Source: Botryotinia globosa
Lineage: Eukaryota; Ascomycota; Leotiomycetes; Helotiales; Sclerotiniaceae
NCBI GenBank assembly: GCA_014898425.1
Contig: RCSZ01000002.1
Span: 3,038,001 to 3,102,000, forward strand
DNA length: 64,000 nt
Reading direction: 5' to 3'
The position numbers and the translations under genes are program-made. Under the pieces are notes generated by a model, which was not told the origin of the DNA, did no database searches, and worked only from the letters and a program-made list of their open reading frames with translations. The stretch's first letter is position 1. Every line of letters begins with the position of its first letter. This document shows, piece after piece, positions 48,544 to 60,623 of the stretch.

Positions 48544-50468
48544 TGGGTCAAGGGGTATGGGCGGGAGAGCTGAGATGTTTATATTCTGGTTGAACGATTA
48601 GGTTTTGGGCTGTGGGGGTGTTCAATTTTTCTGGTAATACTTAGGGATAGAATGGGGGAACAGTACATTGTGAAGCAAGGAGCAAGGGAGTTGGGGTTAA
48701 AATAGTTATATATCCGCCGTCCATTTAGCACCGGAGTTCTTGTCTTTTATCTTTGGAAAGGAGAGGGCTCGGTATGTGCTGGTTGGATCTTGGGTGGGTT
48801 TATGATTTATGAATGGTCTGGGATGGGTCACTCACTGAGAATATTAGTTCTATTTCTTTTGTTTGGTGGCTTTTTTTTGTGGTTGGTGAGGAGGTGGGGT
48901 GGTGGCCTGGATGGAAATGGTAGTTTGTGGGCTGCAGATATCAGAGTTGTAGTGTGTTGTGTGGTACATTGTGAGTGTGGAAGTATTCCACAGTAAATAA
49001 GTAAATAAATGGATAGTATATCATGAATTTCCTCTCTTGTATCTTTGAATATTTCTCACCGCTTTTGTTCGGAGAATCTACCTGTTTACTTTATGTGCTT
49101 TTTACTCTCACACGTAGGAAGTCTCACGTTCTAAGGTTCCTTTCTATTGTATCTATGGTTTTGCCCCGATTGAGAGGATGGTGTGTACTGCTTATGACGA
49201 TGGTGATTATGATGACGATGATGATGATGATGACAATAATTATTAGGATGAGCATCTGTATAGTGTGTGGGGGAGAATGGGAATGGGAATAGGAGTGGGA
49301 GTGGGAATGATATGGGGATTGGGATTGGGATTGGGATTGCGAGGACTAAGGGATGAGCTTTGGTCTTAGGGGTGAATGATGAGTGATGAATGATGAGTGA
49401 TGAATGGGGGAATAGATGGATGGATGGATAGTGGATGGGTGGATGATGGCTATAGATAAGAGCTGTTTGGTTGGATTGTTTGTTTGGGATTTGGGGTCTG
49501 AGGTTGGGTGTTGGATATGGGTTTGAGGGGTGGGCATTTGTGGTTTGGCGTTTGAGGTTGGGTGTGGGTGTGGGTATGGGTATTGGATGTTGATGTCGGG
49601 TATAGGTGCAGGTGTAGGTGTGGGTATTAAGTATTGAGGTTGGATGATGGGTATAAGTGTTGGATGTTGATATCAGGTATGAGTACTGGAGAGGAGATTG
49701 GGTATTGGATATGAGTATTAGATGCTGGGGAGTAAATTGGGGAATAGATTGGGGAATGGATTGAGATTAGTCAAGGGAGTGGGGTGGAGAAGGAAAGGAG
49801 AGAATAAGGAGATAAAAGAAAGAAATTAGGGAGATGATGGGCGGGTGAGAAGATAGGGGAGGGGGTGGAGGGAAGCGAAGGGATGTATGGAAAGATGGAG
49901 GGCTAAAGAATGGAAATGGGTAGGAGGTGCGGGAATGGATAAATAATGAGCAATGAGATAGATACAAAAAGGGGAGAGTGAGTGAGTGAGTGAGAAGGGA
50001 GAAATAAGAGGTGAGAGGTAGTAAGTGAATGGATATAAAAAAGAAAGAGCATAAGAAATGAATCGAAACGAGAAGATGAGAAGGGATGAGAAATAAACGA
50101 GAAGTACTAAAGGAGAGAAATCGAAAATGTAAGATTAAATGAAGTTTGATATTAGATTGAGATATCTTTGTTGGATCTTTGAATGGTTGTTATCCTATTC
50201 TGTGTTTTCTTATTCTGTTGTTCTGATATTCCTATTCTTATTCTTAGTTCTCGTTGTGATGATGATGAAGGTTTTAGAGAGAGGACATGGAAAGGAAGGA
50301 TATGGAAAATAGCAATCGAGCAATCAAGCTGGAGTATTTGAGTAGTTTTTTTACGGTTTTTTTTCTCCCTTTCAAAGGAATAAATATCAAAAAAGAGAGC
50401 ACCAGGTGAGTAAATAGAAGATAGGTGGAAAGGCGGGAGTAGGTATATGATGAGATTCTTGTGAGTGT

Positions 50469-50587
50469 TAATATTGTAATATTGTAATATTGTAATATTG
50501 TAATATTGTAATATTGTAATATTGTAATATTGTAATATTGTAATATTGTAATATTGTAATATTGTAATATTGTAATATTGTAATATT
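50469..50587. repeat. Tandem octamer TAATATTG, about 15 copies
   Basis: About 119 bases of nearly perfect 8-bp units. Because 8 is not a multiple of 3 the array is open in a minus-strand frame reading QYYNITIL repeatedly, which is not a real gene. Confidence 0.97.
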
Positions 50588-53095
50588 ATGTATATATCAT
50601 AGCTCACATTCCTGTTGGTCAAAAATGCAATTGTTAACCATATTCGTATTCATATTTTATTTTTATTTTTTTCTTTTATCATCTTTCTTCTATTATCTTT
50701 CTTCTATTATCTTTCTTTTATCTTTATCATGATATGATGATATATCTGGGAGGAGAGAGGGGAAAGAGGAAATATGGATATGGGATGAGGACGGAGGAGA
50801 GGAGAGAAGAGGATTTTGTTATCAACAAAATCAAATCATGGCGGTATAATTTTGATGATTATGACAACAAAAGAGGTTCAAATTGGCAACTAAACAAGGA
50901 ATACGACGATGAAAATCCACTCCCGCGTATTTCTCCGTTTTTCGACGGAAACAGATTTTGAAATGGACTGGACACTCGTAGATGGTTGGATATTTGATAA
51001 TTAGTTTGTAGAAAGATGGGGATTGGATTAAGATACATTCTGGGGATCTTTTCCTGCTTCTTGGTTTTGCGTCATGCCATTGTTGTGTTGATTAATTGTT
51101 GTTTGTATCGAGGAAGGTGGAGGTATAGAGAGCGGGAGATTTATATAGTGTGAGAGAGGGGGTTATGAGTGCCACGGTGAATATGATGAATTCAAATTGC
51201 TTGGGTTTCTGAGACTTGAAAGAAGCGCATCCTTAATTTGGGGTTGAAGGGAAGGAGTAGAGTATTTTGATGCATATGGCAATACTTCTTCTCCACATTT
51301 GCGCAAGTACACTTTCCAGAGATGAAAAAAAGGTAAAGAAAACGGGGAGTATATAAAGCTTCACCCCTCTTTCTTTCAGTCCCTATTCGAATGTGTCTTG
51401 AATCGTAGGGTAGAGGGATTAGATGAGGATTTTATGGAGATGATAGACGAGACGATTGATAAAGAGGGATTCAACGGCGATAGAGAGATGGCGATGAGGA
51501 TAGTGATGGCAGGGCGGATGTTCAAGTTGCAGATACAGTGATTGATACTATGGAAATAGGAAGATGAATGGAGAGATAATAACAATAAGAACAAGGTCTC
51601 GTCAATTTTATCCTTATAGATTTTAGTCTTCACTCTCTACATGACGAAGTACTTGAGAAGATGCGAGTGGTTCTGTTGTAAAGCACCAGTTGTTCTTTTT
51701 CCCTTGCACTTTCGACATATAATTGCTTTCCCGGATTGATGCGCAATTAATGGGGAAGGTGTATTTATACCAGCCGAGATTAAAAGAGAATAGGGGGCGG
51801 CCAGGTTTAATCTTATGGTTAGTGAATCCTGCATCAACTATTCCAAATTATGTAATAATCTCTCTCGTTTGATGATGAAATCGTAGTATATAAACTCTCT
51901 TTTTCTTCTCCAGCTTTTCTCATAGTAAATTTGCAGTCAATTGTCGTTTGTGGGATACATGGTGGGTATTTGGAAACGAAGCTTTCTATACTTTTGTATT
52001 GGGAGTGTAGAGTCTGAGAAATATGGATGGGTGGATGTGTAGATCAAGCGGGGATCTGGAGGACTGAAGGGCGGAGAAAATGAGAAGAAAAAAATGTAAG
52101 AACAAGAATTATCGACGGTGGTGACTTATTGTCAATGATCAATAGCTCAACGACAACACCAAACCTTGACATTAACGGAGGAATTAAATGACAATGATAT
52201 CCTTTATCAACCTTTCAGTCTCTTCCTTGTAGTGAGGACAACTTAGATCAAGAATGTGCAATCCATCGCTAGAGTAGGATTTCATTTATCTCCCTCCCCG
52301 TCTTCTTGTAGTCTTTAAATGGATCACTGCTCTTTGCTGCTTGGGCAAAGTAGTGAAGAAAGAGTAGGTACTTATTCAATCTAGTTTGAAATCATGATAG
52401 GCAATGACATGAGCCAGAGTCTGAATTGGAGATTATTAATCTATTGATTTCTAATTCTTTCCGCTCAAATTTGGAGAAGCATTCTGGGGTGAATATATAG
52501 TTCGATGTTTAGAATTGGGGGAATAATGGAGGCGCGGAGAAATCATGAAGACTTCACGATTTGTATAAACGTGCTTTCCTCAATTTGTGTTTTTCTCTTT
52601 CATGGAAAGAAAATATGGAATCTAAGAACACATGAGGTGGCTGTGTGACACTTTCCCCTGCGACCCTGAAAGTATATACTAGCAGCAGCTCAATGTGAAA
52701 GAAGTTCAAGTGCAGAGACCTTTGAATTTCAGAGACGAAAGATTATATCTAGTAATGTGTACGTACTTCTTTGATTAGTGGCAGTGATGATGATGACGAT
52801 AATCATGATCATCAAGTAACAGTGAATCATGTCATCAGCAACAAAGATCTTTTGTCCTCAGCTTTCTCGCCTTCTCTATTCCTTACCAACCCTCAATGTG
52901 AACGAGGGTTTGTAATAAAAGAAAGAGACCTGGTGCTATAGCTGGTGGTCGATTCTGTCCGCAAGAAACCTGCGACTTGCTACCATGTGTAAACTGTGAA
53001 TGAAGTAAAAGAGATAATATTAAGGATTAGGAGGCAAGGACCAAGATGATGGGTCCTTGCTTATCTAATATACGCTAAGCTAATTTAGTGTATAT

Positions 53096-53118
53096 GCACG
53101 TGATACGTGATCACGTGC
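53096..53118. promoter_or_regulatory. Clustered CACGTG/TACGTG palindrome
   Basis: The 23 bases contain two CACGTG hexamers at the ends, a central TACGTG and the palindrome CACGTGATCACGTG interrupted by TAC. CACGTG is the core bound by fungal bHLH factors such as Cbf1/Pho4 types. No gene lies close by, so function is speculative. Confidence 0.3.
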
Positions 53119-54053
53119 TAAAAGTGTAACACGAAGGAATTCAAAAACGAGAAGCATGTTCAAAGAAGGCAAATTCACCTCTTCCTTGATTCATTGCCTT
53201 TCCCATTCCGGCTAATTTCTCATCATGTTCCTTGTGTTTAATTCCCTACACGCCGTCTGTATCCTACCCCTCTATGGATATAGAGTTCCTCCTCCGAGCA
53301 TACTTTTTCTTCACAAATTCATTTGGTCTTGGTCTATAAAGTACATTTATAGTATTAACTGCATCAGATAATTCAGACATTTGATATAGTTAGCTCCATT
53401 GTATATAACTTTTAGAAAAGGATATGTTATACTTGATTGAAATTGACAAGTTGTTCTCTTTGTGCTTCTCATCTAAAACAAAAAGATTTAGCTCTAACTT
53501 TCGAAAAGTTTGAAGAATAAATGATCAAGTCCGAGACTTACACCGGCGTGATGAGAGGCACATGAACGTCACACGTTCTAGCTTCAGGGTTTAAGCTAAT
53601 AAGAATAAGCGAGTATTTGTCTAAATTGGTCCGACTCGCGACCTCAAGTAAAAGCTGAGCCCAGAAATCCTATAACTTATTATAGCATTGTTTTTATTAA
53701 AATTGAAATTGTTTTTGTAAAGTTGTTGTAAATTGAATATCAAAAATTCAACAATTAGATCTTTTTGATGAAGTATAAAAAAGTCATGTTTTGGAAGCTA
53801 GTTATGAAATTGAGTATATCTGATTGTGGTACTACTATCTACTTGAACCAATCAATCCCATCTGACATTCGCCGCGAAATATATCCCTCAGATGCCAGGA
53901 TGAACAATGATCAATGGAACTTTTATTATCACGAATTCTATAAATAACGAATGTGGGAGTTTTCATTGGTTGGGACTCTTTGTATGTCGAAAGTTTCCTC
54001 CGTCTATCTAGACACGTAGCGTAAGTCATTTCCGTCACTCATAAAGGAAAGGG

Positions 54054-54585
54054 ATGACGGGCTTTGCGAGTGCAATAATCGCCGGCGTTGTGGCTGCTGT
54101 TCACTCGTGGCCGTCCTTCGACAAATCTCCTTGGCCAGCGAAGACGCTCTTTGGAGCTTCTTTCATCCTATCACTCATTTCTGTACGCAAAGCAAAGCAA
54201 CTAAACTACATTCTGAGATGATTGGCAATTGATGGAAGCGAGATAGAAGCTGGAGACAAGATCAGAATCCAGCTTGCAAAGAAAAATTCGAAGGGAGAAT
54301 GGATCGCAAGCAGAGGTCGACAGATGATATGGAACGGCTCTGACCTGTTCCTCAATTTTTCGATCATAAAGATGGCTTTTGGCTACGGATGGATGATTAT
54401 AGGTGCTGCTGTGCAAGTCGGTTGGGATTGGGGCGAGGATGACATTAAGGTGCGAGCTTTTTCAAAGTCCAGACATCCGCCTCTATTCACCAAGACACAA
54501 CTGATATTTCGTGCTTCAATAGATAGCAGCTGCCTTGCTCACTGTTGTATCCTTTCTTTCAAGAACTGGGTTATCGCCGGGCTGA
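54054..54585 (+). pseudogene. Small multi-TM protein gene with in-frame TGA (or a weak intron)
   Basis: From ATG 54054 the frame reads MTGFASAIIAGVVAAVHSWP and SPWPAKTLFGASFILSLISV, then hits TGA at 54219-54221, then continues in the same frame with IEAGDKIRIQLAKKNSKGEW and FLNFSIIKMAFGYGWMIIGA, through a good donor at 54450 (GTGCGA) and acceptor at 54522 to IAAALLTVVSFLS and a stop at 54583-54585. Three hydrophobic segments are evident. The pattern (HSWPSF...SPW...LF near TM1-2, a polar linker, then TM3) resembles a fungal family of small integral membrane proteins of unknown role. A 60-nt intron at 54183-54242 with a poor GAG acceptor would remove the TGA and give 132 residues. Otherwise the gene is broken. 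Confidence 0.5.
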
Positions 54586-55320
54586 TGACATACTCTCGGT
54601 ACAAGTCTCCTTCGGCACCCTCTCTTCCCAAACCAGCATCGATCACCGATGAGATTCTGCCATGCTCAGCTCCTCTCCTCATGCCACCTCTAGACGTTCC
54701 TGGACTCCACTATCGAAATTCATCCGCCAAAAATGTCTCAAACTCCTTTTCCTCCACACCCCCAGGATCTCACAGTCCACTCTCATCACATGTATAAAGG
54801 TAGGATCGGTCTTATTTATCCAAGCACACCTGTAGTAGCAAAAGAGAGAAAAGGACTGAGATCGCAGTCGAAAGTGTCGTGTTCTCGCCTGTCTCCTTTC
54901 CCTGCATTTAGAATTGCCGAACATCTCTACCCACCTTGCCTAGAGATAATGAGTTTACACGTACCCAAATATTCACCTAGAACGCGATCGAGACTGTGGG
55001 GCCCGAAGATCTTATTTTCTTACAAATTTCTGAGGTTTGGGGTCAGAAATGGAGAACGATTTGATAGTTAGATAGTATGATAAGTCAATGCTCTACGATG
55101 ATCTGCATCTTCGTTCGGTCACCGGGTTATTAGAGCCAACAAGCAATATAAGTCTCGAATATCCAATATTCCCAAACTTACATACAAGTATTTTAGACAA
55201 CATCTTCATACTCTCAAAGTGTAAAAATTCTTTGATTCCAAGTAGAGAAATTCATACAATTATCGCTTCGCAGTAAAATCAAAAAGTGTAGAGCGATGAC
55301 CATAACCATCAAAATCCATC
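54586..55320. other. Intergenic region
   Basis: About 730 bases. Several short overlapping frames exist on both strands, including a C-rich stretch at 54590-54790 that continues another frame of the preceding gene, but none has support. The right end is the 3' flank of the next minus-strand gene. Confidence 0.45.
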
Positions 55321-56403
55321 TCAATCCCGGACATCAAATCTCAATCCTCCTCTCCCATTCCTCCCCTCTCCCCTCCAACTCCTCACCGGCCTTCCAAATT
55401 CCCCACATTCCCCACTCATTTCGGTTTCCCTCCGTAAACTTCTCCCTCTTAACTTTCTAACCGGTTTTCCCCAACTGAAAATTCCCCTTCGCTCAATTAC
55501 TACCCATGTATTTCTACTTCTTCTTCTTCTTCTTCCCCTTCTCCTTCTTTTGCTCCCTCTTCTTTCCCATTCGCGACTTCCATTTCTCCTATCATATCCA
55601 TAATTATCGTTCCGTTTCCTATCCAGTTCTCTTCTCGTCCTCCTATAAGTCCTTTCGCTCCCACTCCCCCCTTCTCTCACCACCACTTTATCCGGCCTCC
55701 TAATTTCATCACCATCACATCCCATCTCCCAATCCTCTCCACCACCACCTCTCGCATCACTTTTCCAAACCCTTCCTCGTTGTCCTCCACTATCTCTCCT
55801 ATCCCCATAGACCATTTCATCTCCATCCCCATCTCCATCTACGCCATACCTTGCAGTCCAGCCCGCAGATCGTCTACCAACACAGCACATATATCCAAAG
55901 ACTAACAACACCAGAAACCCCACTATAGAACCCAACACAATTCCCACAATCGCACCCTCGCTCAAACTCGTCGTCTCACCTACATTGACTTGTGGCGTCG
56001 TCGTCGATCTAAGATTCAGGACAGCAACCGGACTTGTAACCGATCTGATGGTGGCGACTTGATCTTTAAATTTCGAGGCAGTGCTTGAGCCGAGAAAAAT
56101 AGTAGCGGTAGAAGATCCATCTCTTCGAGTGATATTCTGCATAATCTCTTTTGAAACACGAGGAAAACTCGTCGCGCGAGGAACATTTCGAGTCTGTCGG
56201 GCTATAGGAGCCATTTCAATGGTGAGTAGTGAGGTGATTGGAATTTCAACAAGCAGGCTTTGAATGAGTTCCGAATTTAACCAGTTGACTATATCCATTG
56301 CAATTAACATGCAAAATCTATCGAAGGGTTTTAAAACAATCCTGATGCTTTTCTGGATACGCGAGGTTTCTTTGAAGAAGTTGAGAGCCTCATGACGAGG
56401 CAT
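55321..56403 (-). CDS. Unknown single-pass membrane protein with Arg-rich tail
   Basis: An open frame of 360 codons; the more likely start is the internal ATG at 56214 (MAPIARQTRNVPRA), giving about 297 residues, because the first 63 residues look like leader translated by chance. A Ser/Thr-rich segment (SSTATIFLGSSTASK, TTTPQVNVGETTS) precedes one strong TM near residues 150-173 (AIVGIVLGSIVGFLVLLVFGYM), followed by a CC pair and a long, very basic, Arg/Gly-rich tail (RRRRGRRRRRSRN). This layout, Ser/Thr-rich outside, GxxxG-type TM and basic cytosolic tail, is common in fungal wall-sensor-like proteins of unknown role. No family is recognised. Purine-rich composition of the tail calls for some caution. 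Confidence 0.6.
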   Translation of the reverse strand: MPRHEALNFFKETSRIQKSIRIVLKPFDRFCMLIAMDIVNWLNSELIQSLLVEIPITSLLTIEMAPIARQTRNVPRATSFPRVSKEIMQNITRRDGSSTATIFLGSSTASKFKDQVATIRSVTSPVAVLNLRSTTTPQVNVGETTSLSEGAIVGIVLGSIVGFLVLLVFGYMCCVGRRSAGWTARYGVDGDGDGDEMVYGDRRDSGGQRGRVWKSDARGGGGEDWEMGCDGDEIRRPDKVVVREGGSGSERTYRRTRRELDRKRNDNYGYDRRNGSREWERRGSKRRRRGRRRRRSRNTWVVIERRGIFSWGKPVRKLRGRSLRRETEMSGECGEFGRPVRSWRGEGRNGRGGLRFDVRD

Positions 56404-56704
56404 CTACACGGTGTGAGTTTTAAGCCGCTTGAAGAGAGGGTGCACAGATTTACAACATTCATCACGGTCAATTTTTCCAGATGTTAAAATCCGAACTCAT
56501 AGATTGGGTAAGTTGCATTGCAGTAAACTCATGCTGTCAGCATTGTGTAGCATATATTTCAAGCTGATTTGTCGAGATTCAGAGGCATATGTACGAGGAG
56601 GCTGAAGAAGGTAAAGGTTACATGCAGCCGATGAACGACTTGAAAATCCTGATTACTCTCTCATCACAGTATCTCTACCAGTTTTGCTCATAGTTATTAC
56701 CAGG
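56404..56704. other. Short intergenic region
   Basis: 300 bases between the 3' end of the second Zn2Cys6 gene and the promoter side of the membrane-protein gene, both on the minus strand. Nothing notable is seen. Confidence 0.5.
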
Positions 56705-59477
56705 TTAACCAGTATAAGCGGGAAGATCTCCATCCAATAATGTTTGCCAATATTCCCAATCCATAGGAGTGATATCAGGCATTGAAGTATCAAGGAATGA
56801 ATCTGAAGCGAGCCATGGTTGTTCTTGGGGCATGTGCATTGGCATTTGCATTGAGTGTCCTGTTTGTGATGGTTGTGGTGGTGGTATATAATCAGGTGGC
56901 TTTTGTCTAACATAAGATTCGGCTGTAGCTGGCATTTGCCAGTGATTAACCGTTCTGAATGGATCCGAAATATCATCATGATGTTCTATAGATCTTTGAA
57001 CTTGGTCGTGCTTTTTTTGTCTTTGAGATCTTAAGATTGATATAAACCTTGGCGAGGTAACTTGATCTGGTGAACGACTACCTTCTTCTCTTCTCTCCCA
57101 GGCTTTGAGTACTAAATTACCCAAGGCAAAGTATAAGCTACTTTTGGTATCGTTAAGCATTTCTGCGCGAAACTCATATGCAAGTTCGACTTGTTGCCAT
57201 GCTTTATCAACTAATTCTCCCCTTTCCCTACGTCGAAGTTCGCTGAGCAAGTATATAAAAGCGTCCAATTGAAAATGCACATGAATATGCCACAGATATC
57301 TTTGAACAAGCTTCTCGGAATGACCTAAACCATCATACTCAAGCATCTTCAATGATTCGTTGAAAAGCATATCTCTTTCCTTTTGTGGCATACTTGCACC
57401 TTTATCGGGATATTGTCTTGGATGATGAGCCATTAACCTCATTGTACAAATGACTGATTTTGCGACATATATCGATAGTAAATGTAAAGGTATCGATGGA
57501 TCACAGTATTGCAAATACTTCTCCTGGAGTCTTGCCTCCAATTCATCAATAGTTTTATCCTTTTCGGCAATGACATTTGAACCAGGAGGAATATCTGAAG
57601 GACCACCACTGTGATGGCCGCCACCTCCATGTCCACCACGGCCACCTCCCCCATGTCCACGTCCCCCATTGCCAAAGCTATTAGCTTTTCGTATAGCTTG
57701 TGAAACTTCGTATCGAATACAACAGAAAAGCATTTCAGTTGCACCTGCGCGCTCGGGTGGAGGTTCTATCATGTCGGGGGTAAGATCGCTATCGCTGACA
57801 TTTAGTGGTAACTTTGTATCGAATTTTGCGAGCCACTACGCGATATAAAGTCAGCAAATCTTAAATGTAGATGTGAAATGACTACGAGCTGAATGAAGAG
57901 ATAAACTCTGTAGCGAGAAGCCCTGCAAGGCCGAGAGTAGATGAATATCGAGGATATACTTACGGCGGGGAATCCAGCTCCACACAGTTTCGCAGCAAAA
58001 CCATCAAGGAAAACAATCTGCCACCAAACTCTTCTTCTCATTTCTGTGTCGAAAGGAGATAAATTATGAGACGATCCATCACGATGAATACCCAATCTTT
58101 GACCAATTCGAACAGCAGAGCCCGTCAAAATCCAAAATGCATGAGCATCATAATGCTTACGAGCTGCAAGCTAATTATTTGAAATCAGTCGAGAAGTAGA
58201 AGGATCATTTAAGCATGTCGGAGAAAGATGGTGGGGTCGTTTAGGTCGTTCGGTTCGAGTAAAAGGAGACGAGGGGTATTGATAATAACTTACAAGAAAT
58301 AAACAGTAGGCTTGTAAAGCAGTCAAATTGAGAGATTTAATATATTTGACATTAATAAGAGCTTGTTGAGTGGCATGAGAATATCTCGATAAAAGTATTG
58401 ATCTTGGCTCATTGAATGTACTTTCACATTCATCGTCTTTGAGTGAGCCGATGGATAGGAGGTATATAACGAACATTAAGGCTTCTGTAGGTTTCGGAAT
58501 ATGATCCATATCTGATGTTGCTTCTAAAATCATCTCTTGAACCGTAGGAGCATGAAACAGTTTGATCAATGGATTTACATTGGTCAGAAAAATTTGCCAT
58601 AACCTGAAGATTGTGACAGGTTGTGGATGAAGACTTCTGAGATTTCTTTTTGAGCTGATCAAGTTGCCAAGAAGAATTGTTGATTCCTCGGGAAAGAGAG
58701 GATTGTCATTGCTATCATCTTCTTCCGATGAGACTTGAAATGTTTCTTTTGGATCTTGTAATTCATTGCTGAGATTCTCCCAGACGGTACTAGAACTAGT
58801 TAGCAATGCATTTGAATGACCTAGTCGGGTAACAGAAGTATAACGAGAGCTACCCACTTTTCTATGTAACGAGAGTTACCATGTTTAGAGTACAATCGAC
58901 CTCTTCCAGCTTTAGAACCACGAGCACAGCCCATAGAACGATGTCCATGTGATTCGTGAGAATTATGATTACATCGATGTTTATGTGAACTATGGTGATT
59001 ATCGTTATGTTCGGTCCCGGTTGCTGTAGTAGTAACTGGATCTTTACCTTTATTGGCTATCGAAAGGTTTTGTGTATTAGAATTGGGTGTCTTTTCTTGG
59101 CGACATGAAATTGATTCATGAGCATTTCCGTCTTCGAATTCAGTGCCACTTGCAGTTACACTTCCAACACCACCAGTAACACCATCGTCGTCGATTCGAA
59201 TTCCATTCACTCTCAATAAATGTTCATATTTCCTTAATCTTGCTGCGACATCTAATTCGCTAAGCTTCCGTCTCCTTCGACGTGGAGCAGCAGGTATACT
59301 TGGAATACACTCAGCATGTGCTTTGACGCAATTTGAACATTGAGGCTTTTGCCGGTCGCATCGCACTTTTCTCTGCTGACAGAGAATGCAAGAATGACCA
59401 CGAGTTATCTTTTGATGGATTGGTTGGGCTGGAGGTGTTGGTATAGTCGAACCCGGAGGTTGAGGAGTTGATTCCAT
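56705..59477 (-). CDS. Zn(II)2Cys6 transcription factor next to MFS exporter
   Basis: Four exons, 59477-58858, 58795-58294, 58170-57964 and 57835-56705, give 819 residues. The binuclear cluster spans residues 30-57 with CX2CX6CX6CX2CX6C spacing (CILCQQRKVRC, then DRQKPQCSNC). A basic linker (RRRRRK) and a short helix (LSELDVAARLRKYEHLLR) follow, the usual dimerisation element. The fungal_trans region covers roughly 230-560, with NVNPLIKLFHAPTVQEMILE, ALMFVIYLLSIGSL, ARKHYDAHAFWILTGSAVRI and GQRLGIHRDG then EMRRRVWWQIVFLDGFAA, a conserved core of this class. A Gly/His-rich insert (GGRGHGGGGRGGHGGGG) lies near 455-485. It is divergent from an MFS exporter gene 1.15 kb away, so control of that exporter is the natural inference. 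Exon 2 could start six bases further in. Confidence 0.92.
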
Positions 59478-59907
59478 AATGATATGAAGATATACAAGAT
59501 ATGAAGATCCAAGTCACCCTAGCCGTAACCTATGAGAGAGAGGATGATTGACGTGATGAAAGGGTCGTGAGTCGACGATGTAGTTGAATAACTTGACTCG
59601 TATTGTATTCGTATGTACCTACCACATTCACCACATTCGTATCCAATGGCCGGAGATTCGGAACCGTTGGGAGTTTGGGTCCAAACTATCAACTATCAAT
59701 GCAAGCCTTTTGGTTGCTGACTTTTTTTCCTTTTTGCCTTTGGATAAATGCGTGATCGGATACTTCAATGTGAATGAAGTCTTCAAAGTCATACAAATGC
59801 CCCTTTGGGGCAATATCAAGTGATATATATGTATGGGAAGAAGTAAGAATATTCTGAATTGGATAGTATTCAATATTGGTGAAAGGATTGTACAAGGCTA
59901 CAAGTGA

Positions 59908-59936
59908 TGGTGGTGGTGGTGGTGGTGGTGGTGGTG
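59908..59936. repeat. (TGG)n microsatellite
   Basis: About nine TGG units in the shared promoter of the regulator-exporter pair. Confidence 0.9.
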
Positions 59937-60002
59937 TATACTTGGTATGATGTATGTATTGATGATGGTGCTTTGGTTCTTGGGATCAATTTCTTGAGGT
60001 GT

Positions 60003-60050
60003 CGGGTGTCGGGGTCGGAGGTTCGGAGGTTCGGCATCTCTTCGGTCCCG
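60003..60050. promoter_or_regulatory. CGG cluster, candidate Zn2Cys6 operator
   Basis: Six CGG triplets lie within 43 bases (starting at 60003, 60010, 60016, 60024, 60032 and 60043); three of them are spaced exactly 8 bases apart (CGGAGGTTCGGAGGTTCGG), and the last is followed by CCG as CGGTCCCG. Zn(II)2Cys6 proteins bind CGG half-sites as direct, inverted or everted repeats. Placement between a Zn2Cys6 gene and an exporter makes this a plausible binding array, by inference. Confidence 0.45.
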
Positions 60051-60124
60051 ACAATGTTCTTTCCCTAATCGTTCAACCTTTTTTTAAAGCTTTCTTATTG
60101 GATGAAGAGGAGGAAGGAAGACTT

Positions 60125-60169
60125 GTGAGCCTCGTGAGCCTCGTGAGCCTCGTGAGCCTCGTGAACCTC
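60125..60169. repeat. Tandem 9-mer GTGAGCCTC, five copies
   Basis: Four perfect copies and one with a single change (GTGAACCTC), 450 bases upstream of the exporter ATG. Confidence 0.95.
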
Positions 60170-60623
60170 GTTATTGCTTCATTTGGTAGGATCTAGGTGT
60201 GAAAGTAACAGGACAACACTTTTCTTCTGTTGAATAGTAGAAAAACTACTGGATTTCATTATCTTCTCTTCTGTCAAATCTATCTTACTCAAAGTACCAG
60301 CTCTGTATACCTACCTACCTACCTGTCCATTCAGGTTTTCATAACAATACAACTCTCTTAATATTGAAATTATCATTCTACTCTCCTCTACCCATAAGGC
60401 TTTATGAAATCTTACTGTCTTCAGATTTGGGTGAGTAACCTAGCGAGTCTATCAGCCTTCTGTTCTCGCCTTTTCTTCCTCCAACACTTCCCTCGCCAAA
60501 CCATCTTGACATGAGTTACTTGCACACACAACATTGACATCGAGGGTCAACAAAGTACAAATTGATCATTACTCTACGTCGGTTCAGAATCCAAGTCCTA
60601 TAAACATCGTACGTGCTTCAATT

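Larger units (their letters stand above)
48544..54053. other. Gene-poor region rich in purine tracts and repeats
   Basis: About 5.5 kb with no gene I can support. From 48550 to about 50130 the plus strand is strongly G/A-rich with degenerate GGGTATTGGATGTTGATG-like minisatellite sequence (49300-49740), so frames on the minus strand there are compositional. An 8-bp tandem repeat sits at 50469-50587. The 51000-53960 part is ordinary AT-rich sequence. It includes an E-box-like palindrome at 53096-53118. Confidence 0.5.
59478..60623. other. Divergent promoter between regulator and exporter
   Basis: About 1.15 kb that must hold the promoters of both the Zn2Cys6 gene (minus) and the exporter gene (plus). 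No gene is present. It contains a (TGG)n microsatellite at 59908-59936, a CGG cluster at 60003-60050 and a 9-bp tandem repeat at 60125-60169, each listed separately. Confidence 0.6.

Noticed and set aside
50152..50622. 156-codon minus-strand frame with repeated QYYNITIL
   Set aside because: It is an open frame through the TAATATTG octamer array.
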